Shown here in pieces: positions 22,872-32,823 of a stretch of 36,321 nt of DNA (position 1 is its first letter; each line of letters starts with the position of its first letter). This stretch comes from Candidatus Delongbacteria bacterium (lineage in GTDB: Bacteria > CAIWAD01 > BS150m-G50): positions 1-36,321 of the forward strand of contig JADHUQ010000004.1 in assembly GCA_016784425.1 (NCBI GenBank), read 5' to 3'. Made by a program: the position numbers and the translations under genes. The notes beneath the pieces were generated by a model. The model saw only the letters and a list, made by a program, of their open reading frames with translations, had not been told where the DNA came from and did no database searches.

Positions 22872-24936
22872 AAAATCGCAGGTAGTAATCGCGGATGAGC
22901 GGGTGGTTGAGTAGACGCGGATCATCCTGTACCAGCTGAAAAGCGATATCCCGCGTGCGGAACATGATTGCAGAGTCGGCAATCAGATCGGCAATCCTGA
23001 GTGTCGGCAGGCCATGTTGGCGGGTCCCGAAAAAATCACCGGAGCCGCGCAATTTCATGTCCGCTTCCGCGATCCTGAAGCCGTCGGGATAATCGATCAT
23101 CGCCTTGAGCCGATATTGCCCCTCCTCGGTCAGCTCGGCACCGGCAACCAGAATGCAGTAGGATTTGCGGGCACCCCGCCCGACCCGACCGCGCAACTGG
23201 TGCAGTTGTGATAAACCAAAACGCTCCGCGTGTATCACGGCCATAATAGTGGCGTTGGGATTGTCTACTCCCACCTCGACCACTGTAGTCGATACCAGCA
23301 CCTGAATTTCCCCTGCGGCGAAACGCTGCATGATGGCGTCCTTCTCCTCGGTCTTGAGCCGACCATGAATAAGCCCCACCTCAATCCCCTGAAACCACTG
23401 CTCGGCCAGTTCATCGCGGGAGCGGGTAGCGGCCCGCAGGTTGAGTTTCTCCGAATCTTCCACCAGCGGGTAGACAATATAAGCCTGTTCTCCCCGCTCA
23501 ACATGCTCCCGGATGAACGGCATGATCTCAGGTAGTTTATTATCGTAGCGCCATACAGTGGAGATTGGCAGGCGGCCCGGCGGCAGCTCCTTAATCAGCG
23601 AGATATCAAGATCACCATAAACAGATAGCGCCAGGGTACGGGGAATCGGGGTGGCGCTCATCACCAGGGTGTCGGGACGGACCCCTTTATCCCGCAGCAA
23701 TCCTCGCTGCAGTACGCCGAAACGATGCTGTTCGTCGATAACCACCAGGCCCAGGTTGCGGAAGGTGACCGCTTGCTGGAACAGGGCATGCGTGCCGATG
23801 ATGATATCAGCGTTACCGCTGGCGAGTTCATACTGGCGTTGCTGGCGCAGGCGGTTGTTCTGGCCACCGGTGAGCAGGATTACATTGACCGGTAGTTGTT
23901 CGACGAAGCTCATGATGCTGCGATAATGCTGTTCGGCCAGAATCTCCGTTGGAACCATCAGCGCGCACTGGTAGCCGTTTTCAACCGCCAGCAGCAGAGC
24001 CAGCACCGCTACTAGTGTCTTTCCGGAGCCGACGTCTCCCTCCAGTAAGCGGTTCATCGGCTGCTCCGACCTCATGTCGTCCAGAATCTCTGCTGTAACC
24101 TGTTCCTGGTCTGCGGTCAGTTTGAAAGGGAGACTTGCCAGCAGTTGTTGTCGCAGGTCGCCCCCATCCTTGAAGCGAATCCCCTTCTCCACCACCTTGA
24201 CATGATATTTACGCAACGCCAGCATCAGCTCCAGAAAAAAGAATTCGTTGAATTTGAGACGGTAACGAGCCTGTTTCAGCTGCTCAACAGCAGGTGGACG
24301 ATGGATCCATTCCAGTGCGTCGGCATAACTTACCAGGTCGTGCTCCTTCAGAAAGCACGGGGCAAAGCAATCGGGATAACTGCCACCACTTTCATCCAGA
24401 ATACGTGATACAATGCGGAAGATTCCCCTGCTGTCGAGGTAGGCTCGGTGCAGCTTTTCGGTGCCGGGGTAAAGCGGAATCAGGCGCCCTTCAAAATCGG
24501 AACCCTCCCCGGTTTCCTCATCCCGCAGGTTGATCTTTTCCAGAGTCGGGTGGGTGAAGGACCAACCCCGGTATTGGGTTGGCTTCCCGGTAGCCGCGAC
24601 AAAATCACCCTCTTTGAAAGCAGCTTCGAAATAGCGCAGGTTGTTGAAGAAAACCAGAGTCATATCGCCGGTGTCATCCTGCAGGGTCAAGCGGTAGATG
24701 CGGCGGCGACGACCCCGGAACAGCTCTTTCCGGGTAATCCTCCCGACAACCGTGACCGGTTCGCCGTCCAGTTGCAGGCTGCTAATCTGTGCCACATTGG
24801 TGCGGTCCAGGTAGCGGCGAGGATAGTAATGAAGCAGGTCATACCAGGTGTTGAGGCCGTGTTCGCTCAGTACGGCGAACTTCTTGGGCCCAACACCTTT
24901 AACAAACTGGATAGTCTTATCGGTAAGTGACTCCAT
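22840..24936 (-). CDS. recG: ATP-dependent DNA helicase RecG
   Basis: LLEGDVGSGKTLVAVLALLLA, VIDEQHRFGVLQR, LVMSATPIPRTLAL, TTVVEVGVDNPNATIM, and QLHQLRGRVGRGARKSYC. Confidence 0.97.
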   Translation of the reverse strand: MESLTDKTIQFVKGVGPKKFAVLSEHGLNTWYDLLHYYPRRYLDRTNVAQISSLQLDGEPVTVVGRITRKELFRGRRRRIYRLTLQDDTGDMTLVFFNNLRYFEAAFKEGDFVAATGKPTQYRGWSFTHPTLEKINLRDEETGEGSDFEGRLIPLYPGTEKLHRAYLDSRGIFRIVSRILDESGGSYPDCFAPCFLKEHDLVSYADALEWIHRPPAVEQLKQARYRLKFNEFFFLELMLALRKYHVKVVEKGIRFKDGGDLRQQLLASLPFKLTADQEQVTAEILDDMRSEQPMNRLLEGDVGSGKTLVAVLALLLAVENGYQCALMVPTEILAEQHYRSIMSFVEQLPVNVILLTGGQNNRLRQQRQYELASGNADIIIGTHALFQQAVTFRNLGLVVIDEQHRFGVLQRGLLRDKGVRPDTLVMSATPIPRTLALSVYGDLDISLIKELPPGRLPISTVWRYDNKLPEIMPFIREHVERGEQAYIVYPLVEDSEKLNLRAATRSRDELAEQWFQGIEVGLIHGRLKTEEKDAIMQRFAAGEIQVLVSTTVVEVGVDNPNATIMAVIHAERFGLSQLHQLRGRVGRGARKSYCILVAGAELTEEGQYRLKAMIDYPDGFRIAEADMKLRGSGDFFGTRQHGLPTLRIADLIADSAIMFRTRDIAFQLVQDDPRLLNHPLIRDYYLRFYADRFNLIED

Positions 24937-26311
24937 GCCGCTTCAATTTGTAGCTGTATTCTACGGAAGCAGTGCTGTCGGCCGACACCACCAACTCCAT
25001 CTCCACCAGGGTGGCGCTGAGTTTTTCGTAAGGCACATTGCAGGCGGTAATCTCTGCACCGGCCGGGATATGCTCCTGTATCTTTACCTGGACCGATTCC
25101 TCTTTGTGGTTACGCAACTCCACCTTGATTGAAGCAGTGTGACCGTTACGTCCCAGAGGTTGCCGGCTCAGTAGTGTTCGTTCGGCTACCAGGTCGAAGA
25201 CCTTGCCGAGGGAGAGATTGACCGGCTCGTCCCGTGGAGTATGCTCGATGCGATCCTCCCCGACAAATTGACGGGTTGCGTCATCATCGAGCTTGTAAAC
25301 CCTCACCACCCCTGCCGGCAACGGAATACCCAGCTGGTTATCCTCGCTGTTCTCAAAGCGAGCGGTCACCAGCACCCGGCTGTTATCCCTGGTATAATCG
25401 TAGAGATATTCGCGGGCGACAGCCACCTCCCGGGTGGGAAACAGCGCCAGTTGTTTGTCCTGGTTGTTTCTCAAATTGGTGGGACGCGCCAGGGTATAGA
25501 GATGATATTCAAAGAAAGCCCGTTCGCTGAAACCGCCACCCTCGGTAACGGCGTCCTCCGCCAGATAGCGATAGTTAGGGTAGGTCTGCTTCGCGACCAG
25601 GTTCAGATCACCGGCTATCAGCTTCAGTTGCGCCTGGTTATAACTGGTGCCGGTACGGTTGCTGACAGTAACCCAGCAACCAAGCTGCATGGCGCTGTCA
25701 TCCTGGTTGAGTATGGCGACATAATCGGCCGACCAGTTCATACCGGTCGTCAGGTAGGTCAGGGTAACCGGGTAGTGGTCACTGCGTTCCGCCTGTACCA
25801 GCCACTGAAGGGTAGGCCGGGTTATCAACCCTTCCGGAAGTTCCGGAAAAACCGCCGAAACGACATGATCCCGGTCCACGGTGATAATGTCGCCCCCCGC
25901 TTGCTCCAGCACTATTCCGCCACCGGCGGAGAGGAGTTTGCCGGTTAAAACCTCCTCACTCTCGAGGGTCAACCGAACCGATTGATCCAGGTATTTTTGA
26001 AACAGTTTGGCAACATCTACCAGGTCGTATTCAAAATTCTGCTCGAGGATGTCAACACCGGGAGCGGTGAACCCGACCGTTTGTGGCATAACCTGGGCTG
26101 AAACCCCCGGGACCGCCAGTTCACTGATACCGCGGTCAAGCTGCAGTTGACGCCGGTCGGTAACGATAGCGCGGTCCTGGTTGTAAACGGTGATGGCAAT
26201 ACCCGCCTCCTGCTCTCCTGCGGCGGTAACACCCGGCCAGAGCCAGCTGAGGCTAGACACACCCAGCCAGACCAGTGTCGGCATTAATGGCGTAAGTTTT
26301 CTCAGCGACAT
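24917..26311 (-). CDS. DUF4139-like exported protein
   Basis: Signal peptide, then ITVYNQDRAIVTDRRQLQLDRGISELAVPGVSAQVMPQTVGF and YLTTGMNWSADYVAILNQDDSAMQLGCWVTVSNRTGTSYNQAQLKLIAGDLN. Confidence 0.8.
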   Translation of the reverse strand: MSLRKLTPLMPTLVWLGVSSLSWLWPGVTAAGEQEAGIAITVYNQDRAIVTDRRQLQLDRGISELAVPGVSAQVMPQTVGFTAPGVDILEQNFEYDLVDVAKLFQKYLDQSVRLTLESEEVLTGKLLSAGGGIVLEQAGGDIITVDRDHVVSAVFPELPEGLITRPTLQWLVQAERSDHYPVTLTYLTTGMNWSADYVAILNQDDSAMQLGCWVTVSNRTGTSYNQAQLKLIAGDLNLVAKQTYPNYRYLAEDAVTEGGGFSERAFFEYHLYTLARPTNLRNNQDKQLALFPTREVAVAREYLYDYTRDNSRVLVTARFENSEDNQLGIPLPAGVVRVYKLDDDATRQFVGEDRIEHTPRDEPVNLSLGKVFDLVAERTLLSRQPLGRNGHTASIKVELRNHKEESVQVKIQEHIPAGAEITACNVPYEKLSATLVEMELVVSADSTASVEYSYKLKRHGVTYR

Positions 26312-26363
26312 GTTTACCTCCCTAAGTACAGAGGGCGACTACCGGTTGCCCTGGAGCGGCACT

Positions 26364-29039
26364 CTACTGGAAGAGCTGCAGGTTGCGGGTAACCTTAAGC
26401 AGTGCCTCCTGGTATTCAATCAACTTGGTCCGTTCCGCTGCTACAACCGTCTCGGGAGCTCGTGCCACGAAGCTCTCGTTAGCGAGCTTTTGTTGCTGGC
26501 TGTTGATAAGAGCCTCCAGGCGAGCCTGCTCTTTCGTGAGCCGGCCAACCTCTTTGTCGACATCAATCAGACCTTCCAACGGGATCACCAGTTCGAAATC
26601 TGCAACAACCGCGGAAGCCGCCAGCCGGGGGCGCTCCGTATCGAAAGCCAGCTGCTCCAGCCGCCCCAGACGAGTAATATAGGGGGCCGCCTTTTCCAGC
26701 AGCAGGCGGGAACCGTCGCTCAGTTGACAGGCAATGGCGCGTATCTCGCGGCTCGGCGGAATATTCTGTTCAGCTCTGATATTGCGGATAGCGGTGACAG
26801 TCTGCTTGACCAACTCAAATTGGCTTTCCAGATCGGGGTCGATCAACTGCTCCGACAATACTGGCCAGGGTTGACACATGATGGTCGGAGGTTGTGGTTG
26901 CGGTTGACCCAGCTCAACCAGGCGTCCCTGCAACTTCTGCCAGATTTCCTCGGTGATGAACGGCATGAAAGGATGCAACAGACACATGGCGGTATTGAAG
27001 GCGTAAACCAGCGTCTGCAGCAGGCCGCGACGATCGGTGGTATCACCATCATAAAGACGGGGCTTGGCCAGCTCCAGATACCAGTCACAGAGATCGTGCC
27101 AGATGAACTCATAAACCGCCGCCAGAGCCTCGTTCATCTTATAGCGGGCAAAAAGCCTGTCGTAGCTGCGAATCGTATGGTGCAGCCGTGATAACAACCA
27201 GCGATCCATCATCTCCTCTGGTTGCGGTTTAAGCGGCCAGGCGGAATCTGCCAGTTCTGTCCACTCCTGCAGGAAAACAAACCGGAAGGCATTCCAGATC
27301 TTGTTGGCAAAATTGCGCCCCAACTCAAAACGGGTAGGAGACAGCTTGATGTCCTGTCCCTCCGTGTTCAGGGCTATCATTGAATAGCGTACCGCGTCAG
27401 CGCCGTACTGCTCGATCATCGCCAGCGGATCGATACCGTTACCCAGCGATTTACTCATCCAGCGACCCTGCTCGTCCTTAATCATACCGGTGATGTAAAC
27501 ATGACGGTAGGGGATCTCACCGGTGAACTCGATACCGGCCATGATCATGCGGGCAATCCAGAAGAAGATGATATCGTATCCGGAGACCAGGACATCGGTC
27601 GGGTAGAACTTCTGGAGTGCGGGGGTCTGTTCCGGCCAGCCCAGCGTGGAGAAGGGCCAGAGCCAGGAAGAAAACCAGGTATCCAGCACATCCTCATCCT
27701 GACGTAGATCGCGGCCGTTGCATTTGGGGCAACAGTCAGGATCGACTTCGCTGACTATCATCTCAGCGCAACCTTCGCAGTACCAGACCGGAATCTGATG
27801 CCCCCACCAGAGTTGACGCGAGATACACCAGTCATGAATTCCCTCCAGCCAGCGTCGATAGACATTTTCCCATCGCTGCGGATAAAAGGTAATACTGCCG
27901 TCGTCTACCGCTCGGAGTGCTGGTTCAGCCAACGGCTTCATCTTGACAAACCACTGAGTGCTCAGATAGGGCTCGATGATGGTATTGCAGCGCTGGCAAT
28001 GACCGACGGAATGAGTGTGGCTCTCAATTTTCTCGAGCAGTCCCAACGCCTCCAGGTCGGTAACGATCTGCGCCCGTGCTTCAAAACGATCCAGACCGCG
28101 GTACTTCTCCGGGGCGTTTTCGTTCATACGACCATCGGTATCGATCACCTTGATCTGGTCCAGATGATGACGGACACCAATTTCGAAATCGTTGGGATCA
28201 TGCGAGGGCGTGACCTTGACAGCGCCGGTGCCGAACTCCGGATCAACGAAATCATCATCGACAACAACGATTTCCCGATCCGCCAGCGGCAGGATAACTT
28301 TTTCCCCCCGCAGCCAGTCGTAGCGAGCATCCTCCGGATGGATGGCGATGGCGGTGTCACCCAGCATGGTCTCCGGGCGGGTGGTAGCCACCACAACCTG
28401 GCGGTCGCTCCCCTTTACCGGATAGCGGAAATACCAGAGGTGGCTCTGATGCTCCTCGTGGTCAACCTCTTCATCGGAGATAGCAGTGTGATCGTGGGGA
28501 CACCAGTTGACGATATAGTTGCCCCGGTAGATTAAACCCTTCTCAAAGAGTCGCACGAAAGCAGTCCGCACCGCCCGCGACAACCCTTCATCCATGGTAA
28601 ACCGTTCGCGAGTCCAGTCGGCGCTGTCCCCCAGTTTGCGTTTTTGCCGGCTGATAATCCCACCATATTCACGTTTCCAGTCCCAGACCCGTTCAATAAA
28701 ACGGCTGCGCCCCAGCTGGTGTCGGTCGGAACCCTCTTTCTGCAGCTGTTTCTCAACGACATTCTGGGTGGCAATACCGGCGTGATCAGTGCCCGGCACC
28801 CAGAACGACTCGAAGCCCCGCATACGATGGTAGCGGATCAGTGTGTCCTGAACTGTATCCTGCAGGCCATGCCCCATGTGCAGCATGCCTGTGATGTTGG
28901 GTGGCGGCATCATGATGGTGAACGGATCCCTGGTGGAATCGTCAGATACTCTGAAATAGTCGCCATCTTCCCAGTAGCTGTACCAACGGGTTTCGATTTC
29001 GGCGGGATCGTATTGCTTGGGTATCTGGTGATCGGTCAT
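26364..29039 (-). CDS. valS: Valyl-tRNA synthetase
   Basis: PPPNITGMLHMGHGLQDTVQDTLIRYHRM, HIGH-like HMGH, WMSKSLGNGIDP (KMSKS-like), and a C-terminal coiled-coil tRNA-binding arm. Start placed at MTDHQIPKQYDP. Confidence 0.96.
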   Translation of the reverse strand: MTDHQIPKQYDPAEIETRWYSYWEDGDYFRVSDDSTRDPFTIMMPPPNITGMLHMGHGLQDTVQDTLIRYHRMRGFESFWVPGTDHAGIATQNVVEKQLQKEGSDRHQLGRSRFIERVWDWKREYGGIISRQKRKLGDSADWTRERFTMDEGLSRAVRTAFVRLFEKGLIYRGNYIVNWCPHDHTAISDEEVDHEEHQSHLWYFRYPVKGSDRQVVVATTRPETMLGDTAIAIHPEDARYDWLRGEKVILPLADREIVVVDDDFVDPEFGTGAVKVTPSHDPNDFEIGVRHHLDQIKVIDTDGRMNENAPEKYRGLDRFEARAQIVTDLEALGLLEKIESHTHSVGHCQRCNTIIEPYLSTQWFVKMKPLAEPALRAVDDGSITFYPQRWENVYRRWLEGIHDWCISRQLWWGHQIPVWYCEGCAEMIVSEVDPDCCPKCNGRDLRQDEDVLDTWFSSWLWPFSTLGWPEQTPALQKFYPTDVLVSGYDIIFFWIARMIMAGIEFTGEIPYRHVYITGMIKDEQGRWMSKSLGNGIDPLAMIEQYGADAVRYSMIALNTEGQDIKLSPTRFELGRNFANKIWNAFRFVFLQEWTELADSAWPLKPQPEEMMDRWLLSRLHHTIRSYDRLFARYKMNEALAAVYEFIWHDLCDWYLELAKPRLYDGDTTDRRGLLQTLVYAFNTAMCLLHPFMPFITEEIWQKLQGRLVELGQPQPQPPTIMCQPWPVLSEQLIDPDLESQFELVKQTVTAIRNIRAEQNIPPSREIRAIACQLSDGSRLLLEKAAPYITRLGRLEQLAFDTERPRLAASAVVADFELVIPLEGLIDVDKEVGRLTKEQARLEALINSQQQKLANESFVARAPETVVAAERTKLIEYQEALLKVTRNLQLFQ

Positions 29040-29202
29040 CGGTTTTCCTGTCCTTTTACCAGCGCTTTGGCGGCAGTGATTGCCAGCTGCGGGTCGCAAG
29101 GGCAGCCGGACGACAGCAGGTTACCGTTTCAAGCGCAAGGATTACTAAGATGAGAAATAACGCCATAAATGCAAAGCTGACCACAGCTCTCGGTGATATG
29201 GG

Positions 29203-29233
29203 AAAAAGAAAACCCCGACCGTAAGCCGGGGTT
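29203..29233 (-). terminator. Rho-independent terminator downstream of the sigma factor gene
   Basis: Minus strand reads AACCCCGGCTTACGGTCGGGGTTTTCTTTTT: a GC-rich hairpin followed by a T tract. Confidence 0.8.
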
Positions 29234-29264
29234 GATAGTTTTCATTTTGTGACCCGCCTCTGCG

Positions 29265-30122
29265 TCAACCCAGGTAGGATTTGAGGTTCTTGCTGCGGGA
29301 AATGTGACGCAATCGCCGCAACGCCTTTTCTTTGATCTGGCGTACCCGTTCGCGGGTCAGGCTGAACATCTCGCCGATCTCCTCCAGTGTCATCGGGTGT
29401 TCGCGACCCAGACCGAAGTAGAGGCGGATGACTTCCGCTTCCCGGTCGGAGAGGGTACTCAACGCACGGGAAACCTCTTTTTTCAGCGACTCCTTCATCA
29501 GACTGCTGTCGGGTGGGGGTTGGCTGTCGTTATGGATAACATCCAGCAGGCGGTTGTCTTCGCCTTGCGAGAAGGGAGCGTCCATTGAAAGGTGGCGACC
29601 GGAACGTTTCAGAGTATCGTTAACTTCCCAGGTGCTCATATCCAGTACTTTGGCAATTTCATCAGCAGAAGGTTCCCGCTCCAGGCTTTGTTCAAGCCGG
29701 CTGAGCGCTTTACCGATCTTGTTTAATGCTCCAACCCGGTTGAGCGGCAGACGTACAACCCGGGATTGCTCCGCCAGCGCCTGCAGGATCGACTGGCGAA
29801 TCCACCAGACAGCATAAGAAATGAACTTGAATCCGCGGGGTTCGTCGAATCGTTTGGCAGCCTTGATCAAGCCGAGATTACCCTCATTGATCAGATCCCC
29901 CAGAGAAAGCCCCTGGTTCTGGTACTGTTTGGCCACGGAGACGACGAAGCGAAGGTTGGCGCGGGTGAGTTTGTCGAGGGCTTCCTGCTCCCCTTTTCTG
30001 ATCCGCTTGGCGAGAGTGATCTCCTCCTCCGGTTTCAGCAGCGCTACCTCGCCGATTTCCTGGAGATATCGTTCCAATGATTGGTTGGCGCGAATATTTG
30101 CACGGCGTGCGATTTTGGACAT
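29265..30122 (-). CDS. RpoD-family sigma-70 factor, compact form lacking an extended region 1.1
   Basis: [45 protein letters not shown]...[23 protein letters not shown] and [30 protein letters not shown]. Start at 30122 is supported by upstream GGAGG. Confidence 0.95.
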   Translation of the reverse strand: MSKIARRANIRANQSLERYLQEIGEVALLKPEEEITLAKRIRKGEQEALDKLTRANLRFVVSVAKQYQNQGLSLGDLINEGNLGLIKAAKRFDEPRGFKFISYAVWWIRQSILQALAEQSRVVRLPLNRVGALNKIGKALSRLEQSLEREPSADEIAKVLDMSTWEVNDTLKRSGRHLSMDAPFSQGEDNRLLDVIHNDSQPPPDSSLMKESLKKEVSRALSTLSDREAEVIRLYFGLGREHPMTLEEIGEMFSLTRERVRQIKEKALRRLRHISRSKNLKSYLG

Positions 30123-30424
30123 TAAACAACCTCCGTTGCAACTGACCGCTTCAGGGCCAGTTGGTGAAAACACCGGGTCAAAAAGAGGCAAAAATCAGCA
30201 AACAGGCATAAGCTGCGAAATTCCTGCAAGACCAAGTAGTATAATCTCAACCTTCGCGTAAAGCAATAATTTACTTCAGCCAAATGAGATATTTTTAGTT
30301 GACGGCAGATATCATAAAACGGTTCCCGAAATACTGGCCCTGTTCAGAGGGGATGATAGCAGCCAGCTTTACCGGTTTGAGCTCCTTTGACAAGTTTTCC
30401 TGATGACATCGCAATTACCATACC

Positions 30425-30458
30425 TAAAGAGAGGGCGCCCGTGGGCGCCCTCTCTTTA
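30425..30458. terminator. Strong hairpin, probably a terminator downstream of the DegP-like gene
   Basis: Perfect inverted repeat TAAAGAGAGGGCGCCC-GT-GGGCGCCCTCTCTTTA, with short A/T flanks. Confidence 0.8.
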
Positions 30459-30487
30459 AACCAGTTAAGACGTGTAGTTACAAGTGA

Positions 30488-32002
30488 TTACAGTTTCAAC
30501 GTGACATATGTAAAGCGACCGTTACGGAATACTCTGAAGAGGATCACACCGCTGCCGTCCTTGATATTGTTCATAATGTCATTGAACGCAGACAGGTTTT
30601 GCACAGAATGTTTACCAACAGCGATAATGATATCGCCGGGCGCCAATGCACCTGCTGCCGGGGAGTTCTCGTTGAAACCGGTAATGATCACCCCCTGCTC
30701 CACCCGATTGTCGCTCTCCTGGCGATCCCGATCATTGAGATCGCGTGCCTCGATCCCCAGGAAATTAGCACTTTCCGGTACCGCTTTGGGGCGATTCACA
30801 TCTGCCAGGTATTCACTGCGATCACCAAGTCTGAACCGCAGCTCACGCGTTTTGCCTTCCCGCAGAATCACGGCGGTCACTTTATCGCCTGGTTGACCGG
30901 CGGCCACCTGGAAACGAAAATCGGGAACCAGCTCTACCGGCTTGCCATTCCAATGAGTTATGACATCACCGCTTTGCAAACCACCCTCACTGGCGGGTGT
31001 GTTTGGTTCGACATTGTCGACAAATATGCCCTGAACCTCCTTATCCAGCTCCAGCGCCTCCCGGATGGCGGGATCGAGTGCCCGTGGCACCATCCCGAGA
31101 TAACCGCGGACGATTTCTCCATGCTCCCTCAACTGCCGGTAAATATTGCCGGCCATATTACTCGGAATGGCAAAACCGATCCCCTGCCCCGCAGCGTTGA
31201 TAGCGGTGTTGATACCGATCACCTCGCCCTGGATATTGACCAGTGGTCCACCGGAATTGCCGAAGTTGATTGAGGCGTCTGTCTGCAGGAAGTTCTGAAA
31301 ACTGGGCCCCTGGCCTCCACCGATGTTGAGGCCACTGCGCCCGGTAGCGCTGATTACGCCAACCGTTACCGTTCGCTCCAGGCCGAGCGGGTTGCCGATC
31401 GCGATGGCCCAGTCGCCCGGCTCCATCAGATCGGAATTCCCCAGGGTTGCGAAAGGCAGCTCCCCTTCATAATCCAGCAGGCGCAGCACCGCAAGATCGG
31501 TTTCACTGTCGGTACCGACCACCTCCGCCTCATACTCATCATCATCGGAAAGAACAACCAGCAGCTTGTTGGCCTTCTCCACCACATGATTGTTGGTAAG
31601 GATGTACCCCTCGCTGTTGATAATGATGCCGGAACCAGAGGATGTTACCTCCTTTTTGCGAGGAGGCTGGGATTCCTGCTCGCCGAAATATCGCTCCCAG
31701 AGAGGGTTCTGGTGAAAAAACTCAAGGCCGCGAGGTGTCTCCATGTCGTGGGTATTGGTGATGAATACAACCGCGGGTGTAACCTGACGGGCGACCGCTT
31801 TGAATGGCGAATTGCCGTTCAACTGCAGTGAGGTGGCGCTGGCAAGCGCCTCCCGGTCGGGTGTGTCCGCCATACTCAGATCGGTTTGATTACTGAAGCC
31901 GGCCATCATCATTCCCAGCCAGGTGAAGGTCAGCGCGACAATGCCGACCAGCAGGGCGTTGCGAATCCGACTGTTGGAACGACCGGCTGCTAGGTTAGTC
32001 AT
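30488..32002 (-). CDS. DegP/HtrA-type periplasmic serine protease with two PDZ domains
   Basis: SGSGIIINSEGYILTNNHVV, TDLAVLRL, and FLQTDASINFGNSGGPLVNIQGEVIGINTA. N-terminal TM helix and AAGGAGACACAG upstream of ATG. Confidence 0.95.
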   Translation of the reverse strand: MTNLAAGRSNSRIRNALLVGIVALTFTWLGMMMAGFSNQTDLSMADTPDREALASATSLQLNGNSPFKAVARQVTPAVVFITNTHDMETPRGLEFFHQNPLWERYFGEQESQPPRKKEVTSSGSGIIINSEGYILTNNHVVEKANKLLVVLSDDDEYEAEVVGTDSETDLAVLRLLDYEGELPFATLGNSDLMEPGDWAIAIGNPLGLERTVTVGVISATGRSGLNIGGGQGPSFQNFLQTDASINFGNSGGPLVNIQGEVIGINTAINAAGQGIGFAIPSNMAGNIYRQLREHGEIVRGYLGMVPRALDPAIREALELDKEVQGIFVDNVEPNTPASEGGLQSGDVITHWNGKPVELVPDFRFQVAAGQPGDKVTAVILREGKTRELRFRLGDRSEYLADVNRPKAVPESANFLGIEARDLNDRDRQESDNRVEQGVIITGFNENSPAAGALAPGDIIIAVGKHSVQNLSAFNDIMNNIKDGSGVILFRVFRNGRFTYVTLKL

Positions 32003-32338
32003 CTGTGTCTCCTTGTATTAAAATGAAAAGATATTTTCAGGAAATTGAGCGCTGCCTGTTTGCAACGATGCAATTTACATGCATCCTTATATATTCAGCG
32101 TAAAATCGCATATCTTTTAAATGCCGCCGGGCTACAAATGTTCCCGCTGAAAGCAGGCATCTCTCAATAAATGCCGTCTGAGCAATGGCGTCCGGATTTG
32201 TGTATACAGGACGGTGGCGTTGTGTAACGACAGCCTGATCAGGATCGATTTGACAGCGACAGGATGCAATAAGAGGTTGCCTGTAATCTTGCACTCAAGA
32301 TGATTCCAGGCCTCAATATATTCGACAAAGGAGTGCTT

Positions 32339-32627
32339 ATGAATCCGGGAATGCTGCTGGCGGTTTTCACTACCGTCTTTCTGGCGGAATTGGGCGATAA
32401 AACCCAGCTGGCGACACTGCTGTTCGCCACTAACAGTGAGTTGAAGTCGGTGGGGTGTCTTTATCGCCGCAGCACTGGCCCTCGTGGCCTCCACAGCCAT
32501 GGCCGTTCTGGTTGGTAGTATTGCCTCACACTGGTGCAATCGTCGGATGCTCTCACTGGTAGCGGGGGTTGGGTTTATCATTATCGGTATCTGGAATGTG
32601 ACGCAGGGGGTCAAAAATACGGTCTGA
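32339..32627 (+). pseudogene. Single-repeat GDT1/UPF0016 (TMEM165-like) transporter with a frameshift
   Basis: MNPGMLLAVFTTVFLAELGDKTQLATLLFATNSELKSV continues in another frame as VFIAAALALVASTAMAVLVGSIASHWCNRRMLSLVAGVGFIIIGIWNV. The frame break is at about 32455. Confidence 0.8.
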
Positions 32628-32645
32628 CCTGGATTCCCTCGAACT

Positions 32646-32677
32646 TATAGCGACGATCGCGCTATAGCGACGATCGC
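32646..32677. repeat. Short direct repeat, 17-bp period
   Basis: TATAGCGACGATCGC occurs at 32646-32660 and 32663-32677. Confidence 0.8.
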
Positions 32678-32823
32678 CCTGAATTGGATTCCGGCAGGTT
32701 GCAGAAGAATCTCCGAAATATACAGCTGACCCGCCCTCCGCAACATTTTCAAACAGGCCAAGTCAGCCAGAAGGTTGTCGATTTCAATAACAGTGATAAG
32801 ACCAGATCCCGACGGGAGGAAAG

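Noticed and set aside
26190-27191. 333-aa plus-strand ORF spanning the DUF4139-valS junction
   Set aside because: Overlaps two well-supported minus-strand genes and shows no family signature; a shadow ORF.
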